Assembly: GCA_028641055.1 (NCBI GenBank)
Contig: CM054058.1
Location: 80,536,392-80,600,391, forward strand
Direction: 5' to 3'
Source: Alopecurus myosuroides
Taxonomy: Eukaryota; Streptophyta; Magnoliopsida; Poales; Poaceae
Length of the DNA: 64,000 bases
Positions 22,250 to 32,539 of this stretch are shown here, one piece after another. A program made the position numbers and the translations under genes. The first letter of the stretch is position 1; each line of letters starts with the position of its first letter. Below the pieces are notes generated by a model. That model had not been told where the DNA came from and searched no databases. It saw only the letters and a list, made by a program, of their open reading frames with translations.

Positions 22250-23584
22250 TGTTGGGGCGCGTAGAGATAAACGAAAACTTTTTCCTACGCGATACTACCA
22301 AGATCTAGCCGAGGTAGAAGGCCACGAGTATTACCACTAGACGCGCAGGTGCGGATTATCGATGTAGCGCGTCGGGTCGGGCAGTGCAGTCCCACGATCC
22401 GGTCCGGCCGATCCAATCCCTCGAACGTCGAAATGCTGAACGTACAGCACCTCTGCCGGTATCCACACGTACGAGGAGGAGCTCCGACGGCGGACTGCTA
22501 GGTCCGGTGCGGCGGCTGGACTGAGTGGGGCTAGGGTTCCCAACGCATGGGAGAGTGGACTAACGTGCCCGCTGGGCAACCTGCGCCCCTCTTTATATAG
22601 CGTATGGTAATGGGCTTCACAACACTTGTGGCCCATTCCCTCTGTGAGTCCGACTCACACAATCAGTCCATTTCCGGTTTGGGTCCAACCCAACCAATAT
22701 TTGCTCCCGCTCTTAAGTGTGCGACCCTGCAGGCTCATGGCGACTTGGACACGATTGGAGTCCAACTCCCAATCGATCAATCGGTAGCGGCTCCTAGCAG
22801 AACGTGCCGACTCCCAAGTACCATTGAGTCATGACGACATACCTTTCAATGTGATATTCATCTTAGTCCCTTTTGCCTCACGATATACCTTGTCGAGCTA
22901 TAGGCGATTTATCGTCATCCCTTAAATAGCTCAACTCTCTTCTCGATCCGTGATATGTGATTCACCTGACTAACTCTTAGTCAACAGACACAGTTAACAC
23001 TTAACTGAGTTGCGCATGGCCATGCTTCCTGAATCATATCACTCGAGAGGGCCCAGAGAATATCTCTCCATTCGGAGGGGCAAAATCCCATCTTGATTAT
23101 CCACATCACGCAGCTTGCTTCTCATTCGACCCGAACTCTGCCTTTATAGTTGCCTTGTCACAGAACAACGTTTGACAGAACCTAAGTCGGTGATCCACAA
23201 CTCGGATTGTGCGACAACCTCAGGTCTACGGATTACATTGATTGAGACGTGCAAATGACGACTTGATCGTTGCATCTCAATGTGGGTCAGTCCGACTTGC
23301 TAAACTCTTTAGCCAAGTCCGTGAACGTTGGAATGGCATCACCATGCCCATGACAAGTGGAACTGTGTCATCAGCCAACACTTACATTAGTCTAGGGTGT
23401 GTGTCCAGCACAACCTAAATGACCAAGGACAATCTAGTATGAACAACATGAATACATGGTTCCACAATCGAATCACATATTCAATGACATGTATCAGATG
23501 TTCAAAACAAGGACAACTTAATAACTTTATGAATACAGTGGGAATTACATCATACATGATTGCCTCTAGGGCATATTCCCAACA
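22250..23584 (-). repeat. 5' LTR of the deleted copia
   Basis: 1335-bp LTR, TG...CA. The minus-strand end CTACGCGCCCCAACA is repeated at 21432-21614. Confidence 0.9.
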
Positions 23585-24019
23585 CTTTTGTATAGCGTCC
23601 TAGAAACGTCTCCTTATGCTCCGTCTCAAAATCTGTAAAGACGCATTAGTAGCGTGTTTAGAAGATATGAGACGTTCATAAAGCATGTTTATCCTACTAG
23701 AGACGCTGTACGAGATTTCCTCATGTATCGTCTCTACACAAAATTATTGCGTCCATAGATGTCTTAAGACGTTCTCTAAAGGATTTTTTTTTTTGTTATA
23801 ACCAAATTGTCGTTTCATATCAGGATATGTACGATCACCACAGATATTACAAAAGAAAAACAAAGTGCACTCTATGGGAGAAAAGGTTAACTTTATTTCC
23901 TTAGAACAGTGGTACTTTACATTTGGACCGTACATTCGTTATCGTTACAGAACTACATAGTTGAGTAGAAAAAATCCTCGAAATCTTATATACTTTCTTC
24001 TAGCTAGATGAAAAAATAG

Positions 24020-24206
24020 GAATCTGACGATGTCTTCTGCCCGGTGAAATGGTAGATGAGCATGTCATGTCTGTAGATTTTCCTTGCAGTCGTATGTCAT
24101 GTTGCTTGACGAATATGAATCTGACCATAGCTTCTACACGGTTAAATGGTAGATGAGCTCGTCACTTCTATAGATTTGGCTTGTAGTCTTCTGTCATGTT
24201 GCTTGA
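24020..24206. repeat. tandem duplication of about 97 bp
   Basis: Two adjacent, diverged copies beginning GAATCTGAC and ending CATGTTGCTTGA, inside the CACTA interior. Confidence 0.75.
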
Positions 24207-24717
24207 AAATTTCTCACAAACAATACGCTGTAGACAAAGTTAACTGAAACATAAATATTTTAATTGGTAATAAATTTTAACAAAAGTTCTACTTTCTATA
24301 GGCGCAACTAAAGAACATACCGATCTTTCAGCTACTTCTGTTTATAATGTTTCATTTCTGCTGCAAGAAAGCCAGTTATGGAGCCAATGTGTAGACATGC
24401 TAAAGAAGGAATTTCTGGCAGCAGCAGTTTTTAACATGAGTGCAGAACATGTGACACTCTAAGAGATTGTAGCTACAAGATGGACTTGACGTATGTCCTA
24501 GAAATATTTATGTATGTAGTTTTGTTGGACAGAAATCTAGCGCACAAGATGGCATGCCACCATTTACAACAAGTTTCTGTTTGCACTATTAAACAACTAG
24601 TACTCCCGAAGATTAAATATGTACTTGCACTATTAGATGAATCACACATCTGCATATTAGATAATTGTTTCCACTATCTGTTCAAATATAATTAGAAGAG
24701 ACCAAAATGGATCATAC

Positions 24718-24790
24718 CTTGGCATTGTCTTTTACGTGTTCAACGTCGACCAAGAATGATTTGCTAACAAATGGAAAGAATCTCTCCAGG
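24718..24790 (-). pseudogene. captured exon-like segment in the CACTA
   Basis: 73 bases bounded by a CATGCAG acceptor and an AAG|GTATG donor on the minus strand. One frame is open and reads LERFFPFVSKSFLVDVEHVK and onward. I do not recognise the parent gene. Exon-sized, correctly spliced borders inside a CACTA suggest capture of a host gene fragment. Confidence 0.45.
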
Positions 24791-25589
24791 CTGCATGACA
24801 ATGAAACATGTAGTTTGCATGTTAATCTGAACCCACAAAAATAACTATTTGCCATGGTTTCTATGAGTGCACTAAATTAAGTCTTGCTGCCACAATACTA
24901 TACTCATATCAGTCAGTCATAGCAAAAGCGAAGTGAAATTGTGCTGAAATAACAGAAGCAGCAAAACATAACTATTAGTCAAAACTTGTCTAGTTATTTA
25001 TTTGTTAGCAGGAAAAGGAAATTTACACAATATACATGTCTATCTAGAGAAGTAGCTAACCAAACTAAGATGTGGAAGTCTTACAAACAGGTTAATCAGT
25101 CTGTACCATAATTAGTCTCAGATAGGAAGGACAAATCGCTCTGCGAGTTCTGCTATCTATGCACATACGCCTCCCGTGATTGTGCCTGCAGCCCTGCACA
25201 CTTCTTGCAGGCAAGTTCCTGATCTGATCGAACTGTAAGTGTGCCTCCGCACACGGCCCAATCTAGGTTCCACATATAAACGTTGGCCAGGCATCTATAA
25301 ATAAAAAAAAATCAAATTATCACATGATCATTCGACTCCAAATATATTGAGATGATTGAAAAAGAGTTCAGTCGGATTCATCGTATCATACTGCCGCTGC
25401 TTGACCGAGCACACCTACCATCCAATCAACCTAACCACGCGTTTAAACACCATGTAATCCACCACGATTACAATTTTATGCGCCACACGGATCTGACATC
25501 TACAAATAGCATGGTAAAAATAATCAAAGATCTGGAAGGGGAGAAGAAGAATCAGAGGAGCGGGAAAGATAAGGACGGCAGCTGCTTAC

Positions 25590-25726
25590 CTTGGCACCTC
25601 GGAATAGCGCGCCGACTGGGATCTCGTGAGAGGAGCGGGAAAGATTTGGACGACAGGAGTTTCACCAGCAAGAAGTGCCGAGGAGGAAACCGGCGGCGCC
25701 GCACTATTTTTCCTAGGGTTGGCTAA
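25590..25726 (-). pseudogene. captured 5' exon-like segment in the CACTA
   Basis: GC-rich minus-strand segment ending GCCAAG|GTAAGC, a strong splice donor, just inside the right end of the CACTA. It has no Met-initiated frame of note, so it could be a 5' untranslated exon of the same captured gene as 24718-24790. Confidence 0.35.
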
Positions 25727-26313
25727 TTCTTTCCTTTCTCTTGAGAGGTACACGGCGGGGAATATTATTGTTTTTACTAACTACCCTCCGGCCTTACGTG
25801 GATGATTTTGACCCTTGGTTTTATTATTGTGGTTAGTAATGTGTAGATCCAAGTTTAAGACTATACATGGTACGTCTCAGCAAACGTCTAAACACACACC
25901 TCGACTCCGGATGTAGGGACGAAAATAAAAGCGTCTAATTAGGGACGTCTCTATATGATTATTTTGTTGTAGTGTAATGTTACTTCGAATGTAAGATATA
26001 ACAACAAAACTAAATGACTTGATCGTATTGTTATACTTAGTTAGGGTTTAAGTTCATCATGTCATTCTCCTAATGACATGATCCCGTTATTAACAACATC
26101 CAATGTTCATGATCAGGAAACCTTGATCATCTGTTTAATCAACGAGCTAGTTAAAAAAGAGGCTTCACTAGGAACGTCGGTTTGTTTATTAATTTCACAT
26201 GTATCAACGTTTCCGGTTAATACAATTCTAGCATGAGAAATAAACATCTATCATAAACAAGCAATAATATATAATAAACACTTTATTATTGCCTCTCGGG
26301 CATATTCCCTTCA

Positions 26314-27005
26314 CACTGCGCGTGTTGTGAGCAGCCTCCTCCTTCGGACGATTCAAGGTCGGCGCCGTCTTCGCGCACGGAGAGGCCAGACCGAGGGGCG
26401 AGGGTGCCGCCGTGCCGCGAGGGCCGATCCGAAGGCTGTGGCTTGGGCCAACGTCTGAGGTCTTGTCGCGCGTTCGACGCTGCCCCGTGGTGCACCGTCC
26501 GTTCGACGCCTCCTCCGTTGCGTCTAGGAATCCAAGCTATCGCGAGGAGCCGGTCGAGGGTCACGACTGGCTCGAGAGGAGCAACGCTAGGGCCAGCGTC
26601 TCCTCTGCACTTGTGGAGGAAAACTGAGGACCGCTTCTGCGGGTGCAGATGCAAGCCGAGGAGGGCGCTGGTGGCATCGCGGACTGCAGATGGTGGTGAT
26701 GCGGTCAAGCATAGTTGCCTTTACCTTTCCGTTCTTTCTGTTCCTCTTCTTCTCAATGTTCTTCCTTGGCCTGATACTCTCGGTATGGTCGAGTGCGTGA
26801 TAACGTGTTTGAGAATGACTCGATTGAGAGAAATCAAGTGTTGTATTGATGGATTCATTCAGGCTTTTATATTGCCCGAAGAGTCGTTTTACAAGGTCGG
26901 TTTACAAGGAGGCGCCTCTTCTAATAGGCGTATGTAGCGCTTGGACAACGCTTTACAAAGAAACAGTTATGTTAAGATAATATTAACTGCCTATTTAGCC
27001 TAACA
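26314..27005 (-). mobile_element. copia-type remnant: internal 5' region plus 5' LTR
   Basis: On the minus strand a short putative LTR (27005 to 26810, 196 bp, starting TGTTAGGCTAAAT and ending TTCTCA) is followed by AACACGTTATCACGCAC, similar to the AACACGTTATCAGCACG primer-site region of some grass retroelements. GC-rich leader/internal sequence follows to 26314, where the Angela element interrupts it. No intact ORF. The LTR call is by boundary motifs only, since no second LTR is visible. Confidence 0.4.
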
Positions 27006-28370
27006 GTGACACTAACTATTCCTTTTTTTTTATAATGAAAATATATTAATATCCGAAGATACCAATTACACCCGGCCTCTGCATCAACATAATGTCAAAC
27101 TAGACATCAAGTATGCACACAGCTAAAAAAAGAAGAAAAAGAAAAATATTACCCTGCCACAATGATTAACGACTCACATCAGCAGTATCGAAACAACCAC
27201 CAAAGACAACACTCGGACTTTTCATCCGGGAGAGAGTTCGAGTTGTCCAAACAATGTCTTCAACAAGGAAGCGGCAACAGTCCGCCATTGACATGTACAA
27301 CCAATAAAGGTCAGACCTCGGGGTTTCACCCTGAACATCGAGACTCACTACTAGAGCACCACCAAATATGAAGACACGTAGTGCTGCCACTCCCACTTGC
27401 CAAGAACGCTGCTGCAAATCGCCAAGTACGCTCACTACTATTCCGCAAGCGGTTTTAGCAAACGTAGTCGCAGAGCGGCCGTGAAGCACCATCGACATCA
27501 TCCAAAGTCCCGGTCATCCTGAACTCAATATGAGTCTTCGAGATCTTCAGATCTGTCAGCTACCACCTTGATATTCCCCACACGTGCGAGCACCATGGTA
27601 GTCGTGGCAATGACATGCCTGATCCGTTGGTACCAACATACAATACACATTAATCCATAGGTCCAGGAACGTCAATGCGTTTGTCCATGAAGTCCAACAG
27701 TGAAGTAATCCAGAACCTTGACCGTGACGACCCTCCGCGCTCCGGCATGCGTCTGCTCACCATGATGGAGGCGAAAAGGAGACGAATGCCGGTGGGCAGA
27801 GCAGGCGCACGTGTGTCATCATCACCCACATCAGCCAAGCCGATTGGCTAATTGGCCAGATGCATGGACGACAAAACCTGCAGCTTGCTGCACCCAAGTA
27901 TCTCCACAATGCATATTGGCTAGCCATCCCTCGGTGATCGATTGACCACAAGCGAAGGAACGACGGCCAGATCTACAGTTTCATGTGAAAGAGCAAAAGC
28001 TTGTATTCATCTCGGGACTTGATCCACGGGTAAACTGCCAATGCAATTATCCTTCATGAATGCACATACTTGGTAGGTAACATGTAGATCAATCTGGAAC
28101 TGCCTCCGGCTGACTCGATCTGGCTTAACTGGCCTAGATCGGGAGTTGCTGGAGATGGAGGACAGAGCTGAGGCGCTGGGAGAAAAAAATATTGTTTAAA
28201 AGAAGGTAAGCATTTTGATTTTCTTAACAATATGGTATGACTGGGCCCGTCCATATTTTTGCTCTCACAGGTTTGAAGCGACATCTTGATATCTGCTCTT
28301 AAGAAAGGAATCTAGTCATAAAACATGGACAGCACTCCTACATTAGAGAATCATACATGCGATAGAGAAA
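27006..28370 (-). other. LINE-like 3' end and unassigned repeat sequence
   Basis: The poly-T at 27023-27031, read on the minus strand, is an A-run after an AATATATTTTCATTATA-type tail, as at the 3' end of non-LTR retroelements. The adjoining sequence up to about 27650 resembles repeat DNA but carries no RT motif. No supportable coding region is seen in the rest up to the F-box gene. Confidence 0.35.
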
Positions 28371-29513
28371 CTAAATCTGTGGAGGCAAAATCCACGTGCA
28401 ACTATTTCTACTATTAATGCCATTACGCAATTCGCGGTTATGATAACCCCGTGATTTGATCACCTCCAAGTGGTGATGTTGTACTCCTTGGTTCTCGTAG
28501 CAACACACATCGACGCTACCAAGGTCCAACCTCTCTGAATAATATGGATCCGCGAGTTGGCTCTTCTGCTTGGAGTAGTAGATACGGTTCGCCTGCACCT
28601 TGCCTCGCCTGCCCGGCGACACATGCACCGCCTTGCAGAACCTTGGCCCAAGGAACACCGCATGGTCACCCAAGTTCGTAACCTCTGTCCACGTATATTT
28701 GCACTCTTCTCTTGTGTCGCTGACGGCGACGACCTCGAACACCCTGAAGATCTGAGCCTTACTGCCACCTTCAGGCCTGACTTTCGCCGCCACTGCCAGC
28801 TTGCCACGCAGCGCGAAAATGTATTTGAGTTTAAACATCTCGGGCCATTGGATGGTTATTAGTTTGATGAACGAGATAGTCGCCGTAGAATCATCGTGCT
28901 CGTTTACGTCCATGGTGAGCTTATACAACCGGTGCTGGTGGAACTGACCGGAAAGGCCGTAGAGCTTGTCGTTGCAGAAGGCGATGTCTATGAACACTGC
29001 CTCACATCCTCCTACCGTCCACCCCGCTGCCGGGCAGACAAGCCTATATAGCGCTATCCTGCCTCTCGTCGTCAGGGCGGCGAGGATGCAGCCTTCCGAG
29101 GTAGGGTCCTCGGAGAAGACGACTTTTGCGATGGAGATTTCGCCGGCGACGTGTCCCTTCACGGGGACCCTGCGGCCGCGGGTAAATAGGTTCATGATCT
29201 CGATGCGGCCGCCGGCGGCGGTGGCGATCCAGCCGCCGTCGTGGGATCCGACGACCTGCTTGCCGTACGGGGACCCGGGGAGCCGGGAACGCAGCACCCT
29301 GCCGTCCTCGGGGCTGTACGCCCGCGCGTTCTGGTCGTGCAAGCTGTTGCCCATCCAAGGCAGCAGCAGCGGTAGAGCCGGCAGCTTGGGCTGCCACGAC
29401 GCAGCGGTGCGCCATGACTTGCAGACTAGGGCGAAGCGGGCGCGGTCGTACAACGAGTAGCACCGGCTGTAGATCGCGCCGAGGAGGTCGGTGGGGAGGT
29501 TGTCGCCAGACAT
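28371..29513 (-). CDS. F-box / DUF295 family protein
   Basis: A single-exon frame of 380 codons. The Met at 29513 (MSGDNLPTDLLGAIYSRC) is chosen because it starts the F-box itself; an in-frame Met 66 codons upstream would add sequence lying across the TATA region. Residues about 4-40 are the F-box (LPTDLL...ARFALVCKSWRTAA). The rest fits the DUF295/KIB beta-propeller region, with a C-terminal signature (HAVFLGPRFCKAVHVS ... ANRIYYSK) typical of the family. F-box proteins bind SKP1 and supply substrate specificity to SCF ubiquitin ligases; the substrate here is unknown. Length and lack of introns are normal for this grass-expanded family. No stops or frameshifts, so it may be functional. It is the only intact host-type gene I can support in the window. 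Confidence 0.87.
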   Translation of the reverse strand: MSGDNLPTDLLGAIYSRCYSLYDRARFALVCKSWRTAASWQPKLPALPLLLPWMGNSLHDQNARAYSPEDGRVLRSRLPGSPYGKQVVGSHDGGWIATAAGGRIEIMNLFTRGRRVPVKGHVAGEISIAKVVFSEDPTSEGCILAALTTRGRIALYRLVCPAAGWTVGGCEAVFIDIAFCNDKLYGLSGQFHQHRLYKLTMDVNEHDDSTATISFIKLITIQWPEMFKLKYIFALRGKLAVAAKVRPEGGSKAQIFRVFEVVAVSDTREECKYTWTEVTNLGDHAVFLGPRFCKAVHVSPGRRGKVQANRIYYSKQKSQLADPYYSERLDLGSVDVCCYENQGVQHHHLEVIKSRGYHNRELRNGINSRNSCTWILPPQI

Positions 29514-29610
29514 GCTGATTGATCGATTCTCGGAATCAAAGTCGATGCGATCTCCTTTGTGTAGGTTTTTTTTTTCTAGGGTTCCTTTATGTACGCGCAG
29601 AGGTATAGAA

Positions 29611-29625
29611 CATATATATATAACT
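29611..29625 (-). promoter_or_regulatory. putative TATA box of the F-box gene
   Basis: An alternating TATATATA stretch on the minus strand about 100 bases before the start codon at 29513, a plausible core promoter distance. Confidence 0.45.
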
Positions 29626-30617
29626 GTATATGGGTGCTTCCGAAGACGTTTATGCAAACCAACCCGAACTCCCGAAGACGTTTGAGGGACGGGGAAAGCC
29701 CTATATGTCATTTTTTTTTAGGGACGAGGAAGCCCTATATCATTGGCTAGCTATCTGCTTGCTTGCTCCCTCTACCGGCATAGGTGGAAAAGTCCACAGA
29801 GAAAACGCTACTCGTACATGGATTCTAGAGAGGAACCACTGACTTACCGTCTAATGCAAGAGATGAGGAACGATATGAGTCAGCCAAGTCGTTTGGATTT
29901 TTGATGATGGCAAATCAACAGCCTAGTTAGTACCCAAAAAAAAATATAGCGCACGTGTAGCAACAGAAAAGGCTAGCCAGCAGCAAGGTTTTGGTTACTG
30001 AACCAAAAAAAACACACTCCAAAGGAAAAAAAATCGAAATATGCCAGTAATTTCTCGCGCAGTAAGCATGTTTAACTTAGGTACTGCGGAAACTCGGTTA
30101 ACGGCCGGTAACCGGATTTATTGACCGGGAACCAAAACCTTGGCCAGCACTGTACATCTCCTGTAACATGTTTGGGCCACCTATAACAAAATCTTATCAA
30201 GAGTTTCATTAAAATACAACTCATTCTACAAAATAAACACTACACCCCTCACCCCTCAAGTGGCGGAGCTTGAACGAAATCGTAGGTGGTGGGGGGGGGG
30301 GGGGGGGGGGGAATTACCATATGACGTGTAAAATATGGGAGTGACTACTTGTACAAAAAAAAATGAATTTGTAACTTTTAGAGAAACATAACTTGAGTTT
30401 GTCTATTTTGTCTTACAAAAAACATGCCAGACATCAATTTATTGGTAGAAGTTACTCGAGCAAAAAATTGTACCAAAAAATAACTTAATCACTGAGTTAG
30501 TCATCATAGAACACTTAAATTTGAATAATTTTCTCCTTGGTGTGGGCAACCCCATTCCCCAGCTGTGAAAGTCCTTGTTGCTTTAGTAAATGTAGAGGCA
30601 GGTGGGTTTCCCCCATA
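29626..30617. other. intergenic sequence upstream of the F-box gene
   Basis: No supportable ORF or element. Contains several A-runs and a 21-base G run. Confidence 0.5.
30291..30311 (+). repeat. poly-G run (21 G)
   Basis: Uninterrupted G21; exact length may be affected by sequencing or assembly. Confidence 0.9.
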
Positions 30618-30791
30618 GTTTTAAATAGCCCGATATATCCTCGCTATAGCTCCGATATAGCTGTTTGAGCATGTTGCCGCTAAATGATGCCGTGTACAAC
30701 TTGCCGCTATAACGCCGCTATATCCCGCTATATGTCCGCTATAGCTGTTTTTAAGGGGTGCCGCTATATGCAATATCCCGCTATTTAAAAC
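30618..30791. mobile_element. MITE-like element
   Basis: About 174 bp with 12-base perfect inverted ends (GTTTTAAATAGC / GCTATTTAAAAC) and internal repeats of CCGCTATA. No clear target duplication, so family and exact ends are uncertain. Confidence 0.6.
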
Positions 30792-32539
30792 ATTGCTTCC
30801 CCTCTAAGTAGAACACTTTATTAAATCATCAACTTTTAAATAACTTGGCGCCAAAATGCCATAACTAGCACATTCACCTCTGTTGACCTTTAACCATTGA
30901 CGGTGCCCCATGTAGATCGGCAAACAAATTATTATGTAGTGGAAAATCTGAGACATAATTAGGACTATATCCTCGGGTAGTACAAGAATCAAAACTAGTT
31001 GAATTGTGGGACTGTGGTAGGATGAGCTAGGAAATAGGAAGTGATAATAAAATAACTGAAGAGAGGAGAGGGAGATGCGAAGGGAGACAGATATTGCAGT
31101 TGTTGTCTGCTACTGCTAGCTAGCTGCTCAGGACGATGCATGCTCGCAGACCAACCATAGACTGACACTACCAACGAATCAAGTCTAGGCCATATTCCAT
31201 AATTACAGTAGCCAATAGAAAAATTCTCATTTTCCTGGTGGGGGGTGGGGGTGGGGGAGGCATGGCCCAGGTTGGCCCCTGAGAAATTCCGCCAGTGACC
31301 CTCACAATCCATACGGACTGAACTAACACATGAATAAAACCACATATTCAAAGACCCCAACCATGACGATGCAAGGAAAGGAATGAAGACACAGAAAAAT
31401 CTCGTATACCACTGCCACCCGCTCCCTTCCCTCTCCCCCTTATCCACCTAAGCATGCCGCATATCTATCTCCGCTACCGTTAGATAAAAGAGGACAATCA
31501 GGCGCAGAAACACTCATGTCCATCTTGACACTGACATCTCATGTTAAACTCACAGATGGCCACTTGTCAAAGGATAGTTTTCACGATCTCACATGAATCT
31601 TACTCCCCAGAGATAAAATTTATTTGTTCAGCTGGAGGTCCATGTCAACAGATCGGAGTCGTAACACACTGTAGATGAAGATCCTCGCAATTTATTGATA
31701 ATGTGGCTATAGATCGGTACAAAATTTGACATTAGCGAGTTCATCGATTGACTCGTCACAAGGATTTTGGATGGTATTTAGGGTTTCTAGGCTAAAACTA
31801 ATCTATTACAAATAATTCGATCTAGTTAAGTTTCTAGCTGTAGTCTCGCATTACTTGGGTGTAAGGTAAACGTGTCTTATGGATTTAGGTCTTCAGGTAT
31901 ATGTGGTCGTTGATTAATAGATGTCCTTACCTTGCACATTTAGATTTTTCTGTCCTTTAATAGTATGCGTGTCCGTAGTATGCCAAATTCACGCAACGCC
32001 ACTAGGATTTTTCCTACTAGTGAAGCCAGCCTATTTTGGTGTAGAGTTTCCTCTCCATAATCTGTCAAAATAATATATGGGCTTTAGGAGACGGTGGTAC
32101 CGCTCGTCATAGCACCAGTACAGCTAGGAACATTGGCAGTACCACCCTTCCTTAGGGTTCAAATTGCCAAAATGCCCTTATAATTGGCGTGAGCGCCATT
32201 GCTCCGTTAAGAACACTAGAAGGAAACAACATGTTAGTGGTGTGTTATATTGGACTTTTGTGGCCTGTATTTTCCACACCACTACTATCACGTCGGTGGT
32301 ATACGGTAGTAGTTGGGTCTTTCGGTCCACGCCAGCACTATGTTATGTCTAGTGGCATGAGCACCAATCTCACTAGCCATATATTTGTCTCTGGCGTGTA
32401 GCGGTTGTGTCAAGCCAGTAGAGCAATTTTGGTAAAAAAAACAAAATATTTGGTATCTATTATTGACTAGAAGCACAATTCAACATTATTGAATTGAACA
32501 AAAACGGTATTCAATATGAAATTATTGAACAGTGAATTC
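30792..32539. other. unassigned region with a possible CACTA terminus
   Basis: No supportable gene. TTTTTCCTACTAGTG ending at 32022 resembles the right terminus of a CACTA (compare 61611). Motifs such as TGGCGTGAGCGCCA between 32180 and 32400 look like CACTA subterminal repeats. No matching left end or target duplication is found. Confidence 0.3.

Larger units (their letters stand above)
21432..23584 (-). mobile_element. internally deleted copia element inside the CACTA
   Basis: On the minus strand: a complete 5' LTR (22250-23584, 1335 bp, starting TGTTGGGAATATGCCCTAGA), PBS, about 635 bases of leader-like sequence with no ORF, then only the last 183 bases of the 3' LTR (21432-21614). The CTTTT target duplication (21427-21431, 23585-23589) shows it inserted as a unit. 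Either the deletion of gag-pol and most of the 3' LTR happened after insertion, or it moved as a deleted form. Confidence 0.9.
21344..25974. mobile_element. non-autonomous CACTA transposon with captured gene pieces
   Basis: Starts CACTACAACAAAAAA and ends TTTTGTTGTAGTG, perfect inverted CACTA termini, with a 3-bp TAA target duplication (21341-21343, 25975-25977). Subterminal regions carry repeated GACGTCT/GACGCT-type motifs. Total 4631 bp, of which 2153 bp plus duplication are a later copia insertion. No transposase is found. The interior holds exon-like segments on the minus strand (24718-24790, 25590-25726) and a tandem duplication, suggesting transduplicated host sequence. Confidence 0.9.
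1..26313 (-). mobile_element. Angela-lineage copia LTR retrotransposon, nested and truncated at window edge
   Basis: A minus-strand copia element of the Angela/BARE/WIS lineage. Its parts in element order are the 5' LTR (15276-26313, interrupted twice), PBS, an untranslated leader of about 1.2 kb, gag-protease-integrase (14101 to 12385), a gypsy insertion (2519-12379), the rest of integrase, RT and RNase H (2513 to 251), PPT and the start of the 3' LTR (217 to beyond position 1). Positions 1-217 align without gaps to 26097-26313 with about 3 mismatches, confirming they are the same LTR. The 5' LTR without insertions is about 1.66 kb, as usual for this lineage. The bases after the right end (26314-26318, CACTG) should be its target duplication, but the left partner lies outside the window. 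Confidence 0.93.
15276..26313 (-). repeat. Angela 5' LTR, interrupted by two insertions
   Basis: The LTR is in three pieces: 15276-16135, 20878-21343 and 25975-26313. The insertions are the giant solo LTR (AGACT duplicated) and the CACTA (TAA duplicated). Ends are TG...CA in either reading. Joined without the insertions it is about 1.66 kb. It ends at 26313 with CCCTTCA. Confidence 0.92.

Noticed and set aside
26404..26937. 177-codon plus-strand ORF in GC-rich DNA
   Set aside because: No motif, overlaps equally long frames on both strands, and runs into a putative copia LTR; GC content explains the open frames.
30995..31447. 150-codon minus-strand ORF
   Set aside because: No motif, no promoter-like context, low-complexity parts; not supportable as a gene.
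32213..32226. CACTAGAAGGAAAC as left end of the CACTA ending at 61611
   Set aside because: Its subterminal sequence does not share the ACCGCTGGCGAA repeats of the right end and the span would cross several complete elements.
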